Below, in pieces: positions 1 through 13,652 of a stretch of 64,000 nt of DNA. Origin of the DNA: Paralvinella palmiformis (taxonomy: Eukaryota; Annelida; Polychaeta; Terebellida; Alvinellidae); contig JAODUP010000568.1 in the NCBI GenBank assembly GCA_025642065.1, forward strand, positions 437,501 through 501,500. The letters run 5' to 3'. Made by a program: the position numbers and the translations under genes. Each line of letters begins with the position of its first letter. Within the stretch, counting starts at the first letter, position 1. Under the pieces are notes generated by a model. The model was not told the origin of the DNA, made no database searches, and saw only the letters and a list, made by a program, of their open reading frames with translations.

Positions 1-60
1 TTTAAATATTAAACTCTTATTTTTGCAGATATATCTGAGATCTAATTATTCCAACTAGTC

Positions 61-61
<1 letters not shown>

Positions 62-117
<56 letters not shown>

Positions 118-118
118 T
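62..118 (+). repeat. (ATA)n microsatellite
   Basis: A run of AAT/ATA triplets of about 50 bp. Confidence 0.95.
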
Positions 119-534
119 TTATATATTGCCTCATTCAACCAAAATTGCTCTAATGCGCTTAATATTTAAAACAAAATTAAAACATATTCTGTGCTCATAT
201 TGATCAAATTAATTTCGTATATAATAAACTGGATAAAATAATTAAGCTTATTATTTTTAATGTGTAGTTTATAATACTCTAAAGGAGAGTTTGGTATGTT
301 ACATTTTCAGTTTGGATCCAGTTGGATTTCGACACAAAAGTCTTACAGTTTTGTATTGCTATTTTACCAATATGAGGGGTAGAAACAAATGAGAAGCCTA
401 TGTTTATTAAATTAATCTCCTCTTCAGAATTATATTACGATTATTGTTAGAACTGGGCCTTTTATTTTAAATAACTTAACCAGTGACGTAACATAGCAAT
501 GGCGGTGCCTTCACTCCATTCATTATTGTCTCGT

Positions 535-2209
<1,675 letters not shown>

Positions 2210-2335
2210 GGCCCTTGGCTGAGGGAATAGAGCATGGAAATTCTGCTCACTACTAAACAGCGGAATGTTGGTGGTTGAACCCTCTCTCATCCAGCTAGGC
2301 AATTGACAAGGTTTTCCCTCCCGAAAATTCCATCT
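2210..2335 (+). mobile_element. SINE family A, degraded copy
   Basis: A tRNA-like head (GGCTGAGGGAATAGAGC as A box, GGTTGAACCC as B box) is followed by CCAGCTAGGCAATTGACAAG. This matches the family body CCA(A)CCAGGCAACTGxxAAGG seen at 15590 and 61480. Confidence 0.6.
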
Positions 2336-2519
2336 GTTCCAAATTCTAAATTTAGTTTGAGTTAGTCCACGTGTGGAAACATTAAATTACAAAGCATCTG
2401 CGTCTCCTTCTTTAAGATAGCGAGTCACGTTGAAAACTGCCATTCAGGTCCTTATAAGTAATATTACTTGACAAATGCAAAACTTCCAGATATTTCTATG
2501 TTTTCAATGGAGTTAGGCA

Positions 2520-2880
2520 GGCGGAATATAGGATTTTATCTGATTACTTACTTAAATTGTTTACATAATATCTTTGTTGACTGAGACCCAGTAGATTCAA
2601 TATCTGCCTAAATATGTGTAACCTTGTACGGAAATATATCTCAATTATTATATTCTGTTTTACTGGTTTAGTTAATTTAATTATTTCCAGTCAATCCATT
2701 TTTGACATATTCAAAAGAAAACCATACTGAAACATTTATATTGAAACAAGTTTTTAATGGTTAATTTACCCATCATACATGTATTTATTTATGTTGTTAA
2801 ACAATCTCGCTATTTACCGTGCAGCATTGTATTATATATTTCCAAATGTTCATCTTTTTTAGACGAAACATGATTTAACG
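2520..2880 (+). repeat. Segment X, inverted partner at 19200-19560
   Basis: This stretch matches the reverse complement of 19200-19560 closely, for example the region around TACATGTATTTATTTATG. It precedes the duplicated block in copy A. In copy B, read on its own strand, it follows the block, so the two copies are circularly permuted. Confidence 0.75.
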
Positions 2881-4435
2881 GTAATAAAAACAAGGAATAA
2901 CTTCAAAATTAAAACAATATCTATAATTAGTTATGCCCACTCCACCCCCATTTATTCACTACAAACTTTAATACACTTTTCTTTCCTGTATTATCTCATT
3001 ATTATTATGAATTACTCGAATTACTTCAAAATATGTTTTCAATTCTGAAACTTTGGTTGAATTTTCACTAAATAAAAGTGTTATATAATGTGTCTGAAAT
3101 CTTTATCTGTATATTTGTTTGTAGCTACAAGCCATTTAATAAGCTACATTTACTGGACCCATAAGAAGTATGTATTCATGAATATGTTAAAAGTATACTA
3201 CTGTTAGGAATAGCCAGGGAATGGGTCTTCAACGTTAATTCCGCTCTCATGAAATAACTTCCTCTGATTACAAGATAATAATTCTCCTGTATGATAGTAT
3301 TAGTATCTTTGATCAGTATGTTCAAGGCCAAGCTATTCTAATGTAAATAAACATATGTTTCAGAGAGTAACAATGTATGATCCGGCAGCTGATTATCGAT
3401 AGGAAAATAAGTTGGATGGCGGTTAAGGAAAGTATAATTAGAAATCCCATTGAATTGTTTGTGAAGGAAATCTTACTCTTTATGGAGGGATGTAGTACAA
3501 CGTGTAATTACTCCTAGAACACAAAGGCTTGATGAAATCTAGGACGACTCCACAGGACTGTGTCAGTATTAATGTCCTTGATTAGTGGAAAGATGTACAA
3601 TTACATCCTGAGCAACATGTTTCTAATCTATGCAGACGTATTGTGTATGGTTGCCGTTCAGTTCAGGTGAGATGCGTAAAGGTCAACTATTTATATTAAT
3701 TCTTTGTGTAATCATATTTACAGACTTATTTCATATTCGACTTGAGATTATTAAAGCCTACAATACTGCTATGATAATATGGCAACATTTAGATAATATG
3801 ATAAAGGTTGCTATTTTAATAAGTTTGACTCCAAAACGTGACTTATCGAATTGCCAGCTTGGTAAATAAATTTGTCCTCTTCATTACTCTTAAGGCACAA
3901 AGAGGAATAGCACGAAAATATTAAAGGGATATGATCCTAAAGTACAAATCAGTGAAACTGTTGTTATCTTAATTTTACTCAATGGTAAGACTGTCGAGTA
4001 GTGATATCGCACTGTTCTGAGCTCAATTGTTCTGAGATTCTGTTTTCAAAATGTGGAAGTTAGTGTATAACAGTAAATTTCAAGAAGTAAGGAATTAATT
4101 TGCGAGGTTCTTAAGCCAACTTATAAAACATACTAATTTACACAATTTATAAAAAACAGTATCTGTGTATTTACATGTAAAATATGATATACTTTTTAGT
4201 GTGAATTAATTTAAAGGTAGCGGCAACAAAGAACACTATAGCAGGATTAGATAAAGCTCCGAGGCGCGAGATAAGTGTATTAGGCGTGAGTAGGTCTAGG
4301 AGAAAAATTATACTTCTATGAAAACCATAGGATATGAATGAATGAACGTCACTTCGAGGAAGTGGAAGTTTTCAGATTCATTCTTTGACCAGAAATGAAT
4401 TCGCGAATTATATGAAGTGATTCCATGTGTTTCAC

Positions 4436-4437
<2 letters not shown>

Positions 4438-4492
<55 letters not shown>
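4438..4492 (+). repeat. (TA)n microsatellite
   Basis: Alternating TA run. The paralogous region in copy B near 29.0 kb lacks it, so it expanded after the duplication. Confidence 0.9.
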
Positions 4493-4494
<2 letters not shown>

Positions 4495-4843
4495 GTAATT
4501 TTAAGGAACACATAGTTATAATATAATAACATGGCTGCAAGCACATTAAATAAAGTAAATGGTGATCCTGGCGAGAGTCTGGTAGTTTTTGCTGTTATTT
4601 TGTGATATGGAAATTATGCTAATTTGTAATTATTAGAAGAAAGACACAGAACATAACATTAAAAACTATGCACAATGCATATCATCTGAAATTGTATCTT
4701 AATGTTATAAGAAAAACACATGGAATTATAAAATGTTCAGATAAAAGCGAACAGCTTCTGGAGTAATATGTCACAAAATATAATTTTATCCTATTGTATT
4801 TTGGTTGAAAAAGTCACAACATATTATACTATCTTGGTGAAAA

Positions 4844-4917
4844 CGACGACGACGATGATGATGATGATAATAGTGATGAAGATGTTGTTGATGATGATGA
4901 TGATAATGATGATATAT
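4844..4917 (+). repeat. (GAT)n/(ATG)n imperfect triplet repeat
   Basis: GATGATGATGATAATAGTGA and similar, with a counterpart at 28675-28740 in copy B (ATC/ATT triplets). Confidence 0.85.
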
Positions 4918-6073
4918 AATAATTGTTTTCCACTAAACTGTTGTAAATCATGTTTACATTTGTACATGTAGATTGGTACCAATATTATATATTTTGGGGT
5001 GATTTACAATTATGATTTGTTTATCACTCATAAATATACCAATGATAATATTTAGCCCGATTAATTAATTAAATAGACATAACATTTACAAATTCATTAA
5101 CATGGGTATTTCTGACTGAGTTTTCTTTCTAGAATAGCGAAATTAATAAACCGAGATTCATTCTGTGGTTCATTATACACATTATTTCTTAATTGTATCT
5201 ATCTGCAACACCTTAACAAGACTGATACCCTAGCCACATAGTGAAGGGATTACCTTCTAATTTATTAACAGGACGAAAAAGTAAATATGGCAGATTTTTA
5301 TAAAAAGGTTTATTTCAAACGTCAGAAAAAATTACATTCTTAACTAATGTTATTATATAACTAAAGGAGATGATACATTATTAGGAAATAACATCAATTA
5401 CTTTTCTACTGGAGAAAAACTATGTGATTTTCAATAATAGTATAAAGTAAATGTAAAGCAAAATTATTAAAGGAAAAAGAAGAATAAATACTCGGTTATG
5501 TTTTATCAAAAATAATCAATAACTATAATAACTAAGAACCAACCAGAGATAGTAACATTTACATCTAATAAGGATGTTGTTTACATTAGTCTGACATGAT
5601 CCTCCTACATCTTAAATGAGGTGAGTACAAATAAATATAATAAGTGACATTGTTATGGCCACCCGTCGACCATCTACACTCACTCATAAACTCACTCAGC
5701 AACTTACTCAATACTCACGCGCTTGCTTATTAACTCAATCTCTACAGTAATGAGTTTAGCACATAACGACACACAGAAAACAATTACTACTTCATAATTA
5801 ATCTCATTGACAATGTACTGCCAAAATTGATTATCAGAATTAACATATATACACATTGACTAATATATGGTATTCAGACAAGTGAACGTAATTGTCAAAT
5901 TGTTGATCGAGTGCTTTTATTGAATAATACAATTTCTATTAAATTATGTCATTGATGAAGGCTAAACTTATATACTAACAAATATCCACATATAATTTAA
6001 ATACTTGATTCAGTAATAATTTAGCTTCATATTTCGACTATTCACATATATTATCACCTTCATTTAATATTAC

Positions 6074-7534
6074 TTATAAATCGGTACTCAAATCTTCTAC
6101 AGCGATGGTAGCCAATGACGAGCTGGATATAGCCGAAGAACTCTGTAGAGTATTGGTCTTGTGTTTCCTAGATTGTTCTGTTTCCTTCCTTGTACATTGG
6201 TAGCCAAATGTTTGAATCATACTCAGTCTGAAGACTGGCATTAACATAGCATAAACAAACGGATTGGCACAAGAGTTGAGATTAGATAGAAAGACTCCCA
6301 CTTTCTGGTAAGGTGAGTTTAGTTCGTAGGCCACGGCACCTGTATGACCCAACAAGTAATAATGCAAATCGTATCCAATTGAAACAATGAATATTATTGT
6401 CACAGCAATGGCAGTCTTCGTAACCTGTGCACCTGCTCGATCTATCAAATTTGATTGTCCCAAACTGGTATCTTTCTTCCTGGAATGTAACTTTCGACTG
6501 ATAATACCATACACAGTTGCCATTACAAAAGCAGGTAAGAAGTAAGTTGTGATGTAGACAAAGATAACGAATGCAAAGAAGAAACGGGCCATTATTGGAT
6601 CATCAAAAGCATATTCGTTGACACATTCTCCACCTTTTAGCCGAGTTTGAATATAAGCACCAAATGTAATTATGAAACAGAACACGTAGAGAACGACGAA
6701 CCAAACCAGAAACTTCCTTCTAGACATGCAAGCTAATTGTGTATGTTTGAAAGGATGTAAGACCGCCATGTACCTTTCAAATGAGATGATAACTAAATTA
6801 TATGTTGACAGTGTCACAGCTCCCCAGTAAACTGCCTGACTGTGCCAAGCATGACATAAAATAATGTCGATGTATTTAATCCCCGTCAACCAGTGTTGTG
6901 GTTGAAGTATGAGAACTGATGCCATTGCACACACCCAAATGTCTACCAACGACTGATGTCTGAATAAAATCAGAATCAGTTTTGAGAAGCCAGTAGGACT
7001 GACATATAATGTAATCAGTGTTAGTATATTAGCCATAAAGCCTGTTAATGTCGTGGCAAGTTCGACATGATTGAATATCTTTGACCATCTTGGAGTCTCT
7101 TCTTCTAAAACAGCTGATTCATTCATTCTTTTCTTGATAACCGAAATTGTGGTTGTGTTAGTTAAGTTCCACAAATAATCACCACAAGTGGAATTGGAGA
7201 TATTTAGTAATTCATCTGACTTTCTTTCCGAACTACTTTCCATATTACTTACAGAATTGATGGCTTCTGTGGTTGGCTGAAGTTCGTATATCCGTTTTGT
7301 TCTTTCCTGGTCAATAATGAGTATTCCTGAAGTGGAAATGTTGTTTAGTTCCGTTGATTTCTTATAATTTGCATGGGTATTCAAGTATCCTTGAGATTTT
7401 ATCTTCGGCGATTCGCTTGTTATTACACTGAACGTGGATTCATTTTTAGTCATGATATTTGTAGCCTCCTGGTTACAGATATATAAATATAATATGAAGA
7501 AAATTATCTTCCTCGGCGACATTCTATCTATCAA
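6074..7534 (-). CDS. Rhodopsin-family orphan GPCR, copy A (intact, intronless)
   Basis: The sequence shows a 486-residue ORF in one exon. A hydrophobic leader (about residues 8-20) is followed by a Ser/Thr-rich extracellular N-terminus to about residue 150 with several N-x-S/T sites. Seven hydrophobic segments follow: TM1 about 155-178, TM2 190-212, TM3 225-250, TM4 273-295, TM5 316-345, TM6 370-395, TM7 408-430. FERY stands in the DRY position (252-255), Cys227 at the top of TM3 can pair with Cys304 of the second outer loop (GGECVNEY), and TM7 has NPFVY. The usual CWxP of TM6 is absent. The tail is Ser-rich and ends STDL, a class I PDZ-ligand pattern. These features place it in the rhodopsin class, probably at the plasma membrane coupled to a G protein. 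I do not recognise the ligand or subfamily. The start could be Met1 or Met5 (MSPRK); Met5 matches the pseudogene copy and is preferred. Confidence 0.9.
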   Translation of the reverse strand: MIDRMSPRKIIFFILYLYICNQEATNIMTKNESTFSVITSESPKIKSQGYLNTHANYKKSTELNNISTSGILIIDQERTKRIYELQPTTEAINSVSNMESSSERKSDELLNISNSTCGDYLWNLTNTTTISVIKKRMNESAVLEEETPRWSKIFNHVELATTLTGFMANILTLITLYVSPTGFSKLILILFRHQSLVDIWVCAMASVLILQPQHWLTGIKYIDIILCHAWHSQAVYWGAVTLSTYNLVIISFERYMAVLHPFKHTQLACMSRRKFLVWFVVLYVFCFIITFGAYIQTRLKGGECVNEYAFDDPIMARFFFAFVIFVYITTYFLPAFVMATVYGIISRKLHSRKKDTSLGQSNLIDRAGAQVTKTAIAVTIIFIVSIGYDLHYYLLGHTGAVAYELNSPYQKVGVFLSNLNSCANPFVYAMLMPVFRLSMIQTFGYQCTRKETEQSRKHKTNTLQSSSAISSSSLATIAVEDLSTDL

Positions 7535-7704
7535 ATGACGACTTGAAATATCCTACTCTCCTACAACCAATAAAGTTGATATCTTCTTTACGACGACTGT
7601 TTATTTCGATATGTATTAGACTCTAGAGTCATAAAGCCAATGGATAATATATGTAATGGAAGTTCTAACAGTCCCTGCTCACGTGTTCTGTTTGATGAGA
7701 GAGA

Positions 7705-7745
7705 CGCAGCCAATATCGACAGCTTCCATCTGATATATTCACTGA
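7705..7745 (-). promoter_or_regulatory. Conserved core promoter of GPCR copy A
   Basis: On the minus strand a TATA-like GAATATATC (7740-7732) lies about 200 bp upstream of the start codon, followed 18-20 bp later by ATTGGC (7714-7709). The same block with the same spacing precedes the other two receptor copies. The conservation is seen in the sequence; promoter function is inferred. Confidence 0.55.
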
Positions 7746-9394
7746 CTGGAGCCCGTAGTATATTTCTGGCTTGACCACATTAACATAAGAGCGATGCTAG
7801 CGCTTGCAGTTGACGCGTTCCATGCTCTATTAATTATTTTGAGATTTGCTACAACTGTTCATCATCTTATAAATGGAGCCATATTACAACACCTTTCCCA
7901 TTTATCATTTTCTATTATACTCAGTCCATGTTTGGGGTCATTTATTGGTGGACGTATCTGTATACAGTAATTATCTTGGCTTGTATCAATAAATACAATT
8001 GTTTAAAACATAATGATGCTAATGGGTTGTTATTGACTTACGTTATTTATGGAGATGCTGATCGTTAATATAAACAAAACAACCTTTGAATTAAATAAAT
8101 TGAATTGACGCATAAAAACAATATTGGGATATGGGTCAGCCATAATGTGAACTAAATGCTAGAACTGGAGCTAAGGTGTCAGTTAAGTGATAATTGTAGA
8201 TAATAAAATGGATATTACATTTTTCCATGAAACATATTTTAGCATTCTAGTACAGATGTTAAGATTTATTAGAACAACAGAACCGTAATCTATTAATTAC
8301 AATAAGTGAGAAATATAAAGCCATTTTGTTTACTTTTATTAAAACATGCCTTATTTATTTACAGCATAAAACAATGAGCATATAAATTAAAGATAATTAC
8401 TGTAGGTTATTAAAATGATGTTTAAATACATTTATTTATTTTTGGAAGCGTGATATTAAATCCAAAGTAACATTTTCCAAGAATAACCTTTTATTTGAAG
8501 GTTCGGAGTATGGTTCGGATATCATGAGCCATTTGTTAACTCTGTCTTGTTTTATATAGTTTCTAACATTATGTAAAAATACCTTTTGTGTAACGTGACC
8601 ATTTTATTTGAAGTATATATCCTATCTAGACAGCATAGCCTGGTTCGGCTGTGAATGTTTCATGAGTATGGGCTTATTATATGCAATAATAATTTTGATC
8701 GTCGAATACTAATATGTTCTGACTCTGGTAAAAGGCCCTGACATCAGTATAGCTCTCAATAGTCTTTGTGATATCGTCGTTATCCATACATCTCAAAGAT
8801 CGTTGTTCAAATGTGGGCATGCTCAAAAGGTGTTTTGGAGCTCGCTCTCCCTATTTAGCCTACCAGGGCATATACCTGACTCCAAAAATAAAGATCTCAC
8901 TACATCGTTAAATAAAACGAGTTTAACCCTTCAAATAAAAATATTATACACAAAACCACAATGTGTTCATTAGTTTAATCAAATACTAACATTTACTAGG
9001 AATATACTGTGTTGAAAACACGCCCACCTGATGCCTACTTCACGGTCACTATATTAGAAATTAAAATACATTTTGTGTTTTAATGCCACGATTTGTCCTT
9101 CCAGTCGGAATTACTATTATTTGACACAATGCGCTACTTTATACAAAGTTTAATGCTCAGTGTAATCAATTCGTTGTTTTGTGGACCCAAACTAAACAGG
9201 TATACAAATGAGCCTTCATGTTCGTTAATTTAATTATTGATGCCTTCGGTGATTTTGAGTCTCTATATGCATACTTGTATGCGTGGCAGCATACAAGACA
9301 AGAGGCTGTTCGTGATATAATACATTTAAGAGAAAAATATTCAAATTGACGCTTCTACCCACCATTCTAATATTTCGTTTTTTTAACACATCTT
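7746..9394. other. Intergenic, upstream flank of GPCR copy A
   Basis: Shared with copy B (24400-25800). It holds only a possible SINE B fragment near 8.85 kb. Confidence 0.6.
8800..8885 (+). mobile_element. Possible SINE family B body fragment
   Basis: GCTCGCTCTCCCTATTTAGC followed by CTACCAGGGCATATACCTGA resembles the family B body near 32090. No tRNA-like head is visible. Confidence 0.35.
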
Positions 9395-9980
9395 ATTTAT
9401 TATCCACATCTATTTAGTATTTCTATTATAACACTCACTCTTTGCTTCCTGACACTATTATTAATGACTGTGTTAGAGAATTGTTACAATAATGAAATGA
9501 GAACAGATTCCGCCAACTCAACGTAATAGTTGTGTAAGCACGAACTGGATAATATAGGCATCGAACTTAACATATCACTCTTATGACAATTATGTGCTAA
9601 AATAATACTTAAAATATTATCAGTAAGACTAATATTATAATAAGACATATTATATGTTTTCATGGCACACTTTAATATGTAAATTAGACTTAATCGATCA
9701 AGCAGTTTTAGAAGGTAAACAACTGAAATTAGTGATAAAGACATCCTTTATGGTTTTTGTAACGAATTGTCATATCTATCTGCACATTGTAATGGAGACA
9801 CAAATAAGGTCACTGCATGGGTAAAATAAATGGGTTATCAGGGGCTTTATATCTGCATCAAAACACAAATTTATCAGCATAAAGCGATTGAGCTTTTATT
9901 TAAATATTATATATTCTATTATCATATTGCCACTATACCTATAAGACAGTGATTGTCCCTGATATAAATAAATAAATCCA
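9395..9980 (+). repeat. Dispersed unit U, copy 1 (5' half)
   Basis: This holds TTATCCACATCT, GAGAACAGATTCCGCCAACT, ATGACAATTATG and the following 400 bp. It repeats in tandem from 9985, where the unit starts again. No ORF of note is present. Confidence 0.75.
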
Positions 9981-9984
9981 CTAC

Positions 9985-11155
9985 ATTAAATTATCCACAT
10001 CTGTTTAGTTATAACAAAAATTAAATGAGAACAGATTCCGCCAACTCAGAGCAATCTTTGTGTAAGCGCGAACTGGATAATATAGACATCGAACTTGAGA
10101 TACTACTCTTATGACAATTATGAGCTAAAATATACTTAAAATATTATCAATAAGATTAATATTATGACAAGATATATTATTTATTTCCAAGACACGCCTT
10201 AATAGGTAAATTAGACTTAATGGATGAAGCACTTTTAGAAGCTAAACAGCTGAAATTAGTGATAAACACATCCTTTAAGGCTTTTGTAAAGGATTGTTAC
10301 ATTTGCAAATTGTAATGGATACAAAAATAAAGACACCGCAAAGATAAAATAAATGGGTTTATCAAGGGCTTTATATATGCATGAAAACATAAATTTATCA
10401 GCATAACGCGAGAGAGTTTTATTTAAATATTATATATTCTATTATCATATTGTCAATATCCTATAAGACAGTGATTGTCGCTGATATAAATAAATAAATC
10501 CACTACATTAAATTAAAGACCTAGTCATTACTGTAAATGTTTCGAACGCAGTATAATAATTAGCCAATCACCGGCCCCTAACCAGCTTCAGATTGCCGTA
10601 TATGTCCTAAATGTCTCCCATATCTTTCAAGATACAAATGATCTCATCATCTAGTTTAGATATAATGGCTATGGCCTTAGAAATAAGAGTAATTAATTGG
10701 CGTCATCTTTAGCTAACATACATTAGTGCCAGCAAAAACTAAATGAAGCATCATATTAGGTTCGACTAAATGTTGCTATTTTTCTTGGAAACAAAACTTC
10801 CGTATTCTTTAATAATATTCATAAAAGAATAACTTATCTTTCTATTATAATATCTTTCTAGTTAATTAGGCAACATCATATTCAATATACTGCATGTCAT
10901 CCTAATCAGATGTTTCGGTAGCCATAATAGTTCACGTTGATGGATAGAGTTACACGTCATATAATAATGCATAGCTTAAGATAAAAATGAACTGTACATA
11001 TAATAACAAGTTTGTGTTTCAGAATGTAATTTAACAATTTAAAAAATCTGTACAAATAGCTTTATTACAATATTTAATATATATTTTACCTTGTTACACA
11101 TTTTAACATATAAACAGGCCTTTGTTTATTTACTTATACTTTGGAAACAATAATA
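9985..11155 (+). repeat. Dispersed unit U, copy 2
   Basis: The unit begins again at TTATCCACATCT and runs through GACCTAGTCATTACTG and CATCCTAATCAGATG to ACAATAATACTAAAT, next to a (TA)n tract. Related copies lie at about 19.6, 41.1, 41.8, 45.2, 50.8 and 52.6 kb. Confidence 0.75.
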
Positions 11156-11159
11156 CTAA

Positions 11160-11164
11160 ATATT

Positions 11165-11244
<80 letters not shown>

Positions 11245-11262
11245 TATATATATACTTATATA
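11160..11262 (+). repeat. (TA)n microsatellite
   Basis: Alternating TA with small interruptions joins unit U to the (ACTC)n array. Confidence 0.95.
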
Positions 11263-11299
11263 CTAACTCACTAATATAATACACATATATTAATTAATC

Positions 11300-11848
11300 A
11301 TGTACTCACTACTCACTCTCACTCACTCATCACTCACTCACTCACTCACTCACTCACTCACCACTCCCCCCCCACCCTCCCCCCCCCACCCCCCACCCTC
11401 ACTCACTCACTCACTCCCACTCACTCACTTCACTCACTCACTCACTCACTCACTCCTCCTCACTCACTCACTCACTCACTCACTCACTCACTCACTCACT
11501 CACTCACTCACTCACTCACTCACTCACTCACTCACTCACTCACTCACTCACTCACTCACTCACTCACTCACTCACTCACTCACTCACTCACTCACTCACT
11601 CACCACCTCTATCACACTCACTACCACCCTCCCCCTCCCCCCTCACCACTACCCTCCCCCACCACTCACACTCACATACCTATCACACACTCACTCACTC
11701 ATCACTCACCACTCACCACTCACTCACTCACTCACTCACTCACTCACTCACTCACTCACTCACTCACTCACTCACTCACTCACTCACTCACACACTCACC
11801 ACTCACTCACTCACTCACTCACTCACTCACTCACTCACTCACTCACTC
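11300..11848 (+). repeat. (ACTC)n tetranucleotide array, about 550 bp
   Basis: This is a nearly pure CACT/ACTC array with C-rich interruptions at 11358-11400 and 11604-11690. It is open in one frame as Leu-Thr-His-Ser repeats, which is a by-product of the tetranucleotide and not a gene. Confidence 0.95.
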
Positions 11849-12063
11849 TTTATAAAATAAAGACACTGAAGCTACTCTCGTCAAGTGGACTTTTTAATAC
11901 TTTACCTAAATTATACTGTAGTTTAGAACTAGTAATTTAGCTTATGCTAGAAATTCAAATATAATAAATATGTATACTCGTCACTTTCACTTCACTTCTC
12001 CTCTTGGTCCCCAGTGGTATATAAGGCCACAATATATAACCATAGCTATGAATAGTAGTTATA

Positions 12064-13652
12064 ATGAACAAAAATCATTATATTACTGATGACTATCGTC
12101 AATTAAATAATTCTAATCATTACGAAAAAGTTAATGAGCCTATATACCCCAGAACGGCGATTCAAATAACTGGTATTTTAAATAAACTTAAATGTGCGGT
12201 CGCAATTTCTGAAACTTTTTTTAAATTTCCTTTCACCTCCCCAGGATCCAATACCTCGATTTTTTTATATGCTCCCTAAAATTCACAAAATCTGTTGAAC
12301 AATACCAAACGTAATGGCCCCAGGAAGGCCAATAGTGTCTGATTGTAATAGTGAATAAAAAAATGTATCATCTTTCATAGATAGCCACTTAAAACGATTT
12401 GCTATGGATCACCCTTCTTATATAAAAAACACATACGATTTTGTAGAAAACACGAAAGCATTAACTTTGCCTGATAATTGCTTGCTTATAGCATTAGATG
12501 TTGAAAGTATATATACTAATATAGATCACACCAAGGGGTTGCAGGCGGTACGGGACTTTTTGTTTAATGATGAATGGTTCAGCCAAAAGTAAGCACTTCC
12601 ACGGGTAATGATTGGGCACCCCACTACGCCGATATTTACATGGCAAAATTTGAGAAAGAGGCATTACTTAGATGTCCATTAAAACCTCATATCTACTTCC
12701 GGTATTTGGATGATATTTTCATAATATGGCCACATGGCAAAGATGCGTTCTCTGAGTTTCTAAATATTGTTAATACACATGAACCACCCAATAAATCTTC
12801 TATCTGTATTGATTCGGTCAATTATTTAGATACCACTGTATTCAAAGACCCTAAAAACAATAATACCTTATTGACCAAGGTATTGTTAAATCCAACCGAT
12901 ATTCATCAGATGTTGCACAAACATTCTTTTCATCCTAAACATACCTTTAAAGGTTTATTAAGATCGCAAATTATACGATTTTCAGAATATGTTCTAACGA
13001 AAAGGACTTTTATAAGGCATGGGGTATTCTTTTTCAAGCCTCGTGTAAAAGAAATTATTCTAAAAGGTGGATGCGTAGTATTAAAGGCAAAACTGTTAGG
13101 GAATTGCAAATAAAACAACGTCGGTCAAATACCGGCATTCCAACTACCAGCCGTTGGGGTTCAAAACCATGCAATATTATGAACTGGTTGACATGTCATC
13201 TAATAAGAGATTGCTCAAATATTACGAGCACTGTCACCCAAAAAACATTTGGCATAATGGGAGATATAGATTGCTCTTCTACAGACGTTATTTATACTTA
13301 TCAATGCTACTTCTGTAATAAACAATATGTTGGCAAAACTAGTACATCTCTTCGCATAAGAGCTAATGGCCACAGATTTACAATTGAAAGAAAACATCGA
13401 CTTTCTTCTTTATATACGCATTTAAAAGTGCATGCAGATAACTCTTCTCTGCCTGATTACAACCGTCCATCTCTCGGTGATTATATTTTAATACCTATTG
13501 AACAAATACACAGCTCAGGTTCTGATTGGCAGGACCGAATTAGTAGACTAAAACGAGAAACATTAGAACCGACAGGGATCATTAGAACCAACAGGATTTT
13601 TTTTAAACGTTCAGAAGATATATTAGAATCGGCCGAAAAAGTGACACTGTAG
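12064..13652 (+). mobile_element. Penelope-like retroelement (RT + GIY-YIG), degraded
   Basis: Overlapping frames carry the order of a Penelope-type protein. FYMLPKIHK and PGRPIVSDCN (about 12260-12350) come first, then ALDVESIYTNI (12501-12533) for RT motif A, WAPHYADIYMAKFEKEAL (about 12613-12670), and YFRYLDDIFIIW (12696-12730) for the catalytic motif C. A GIY-YIG endonuclease follows near 13284-13375 with IYTYQCYFCNKQYVGKT and R...GH. These signatures separate it from LINEs and from LTR elements. There are stops near 12294 and 12355 and frame changes near 12590 and 13080-13110, so it is inactive. The N-terminus before 12064 is not visible; the (ACTC)n array lies upstream. A PLE-type hammerhead motif lies 2.1 kb downstream, beyond a LINE fragment and a SINE. 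Confidence 0.9.

Larger units (their letters stand above)
2881..6073. other. Intergenic, downstream flank of GPCR copy A
   Basis: Non-coding flank shared with copy B in inverted order. It has a (TA)n tract and a GAT-rich tract. No gene is seen. Confidence 0.6.
2860..11160 (+). repeat. Segmental duplication, copy A
   Basis: The block around GPCR copy A recurs inverted at about 19.6-31.8 kb. Anchors by eye are 3370-3490 with 30000-30140, 4060-4300 with 29030-29330, 4740-5110 with 28480-28830, 5340-5400 with 28070-28140, 5590-5850 with 27640-27900, 6074-7534 with 26009-27418, 9230-9380 with 24400-24550, and 9430-11150 with 19610-20700. Internal order is kept. Edges are approximate. Confidence 0.8.

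Noticed and set aside
9386..9411. ACACATCT-10 bp-CCACATCT at the empty site read as a transposon excision footprint
   Set aside because: The tandem unit at 9985 also has ATTATCCACATCT, so that part predates any insertion; the first ACACATCT may be chance.
11300..11860. 186-residue ORF of Leu-Thr-His-Ser repeats
   Set aside because: It is the translation of the (ACTC)n microsatellite; no other protein feature.
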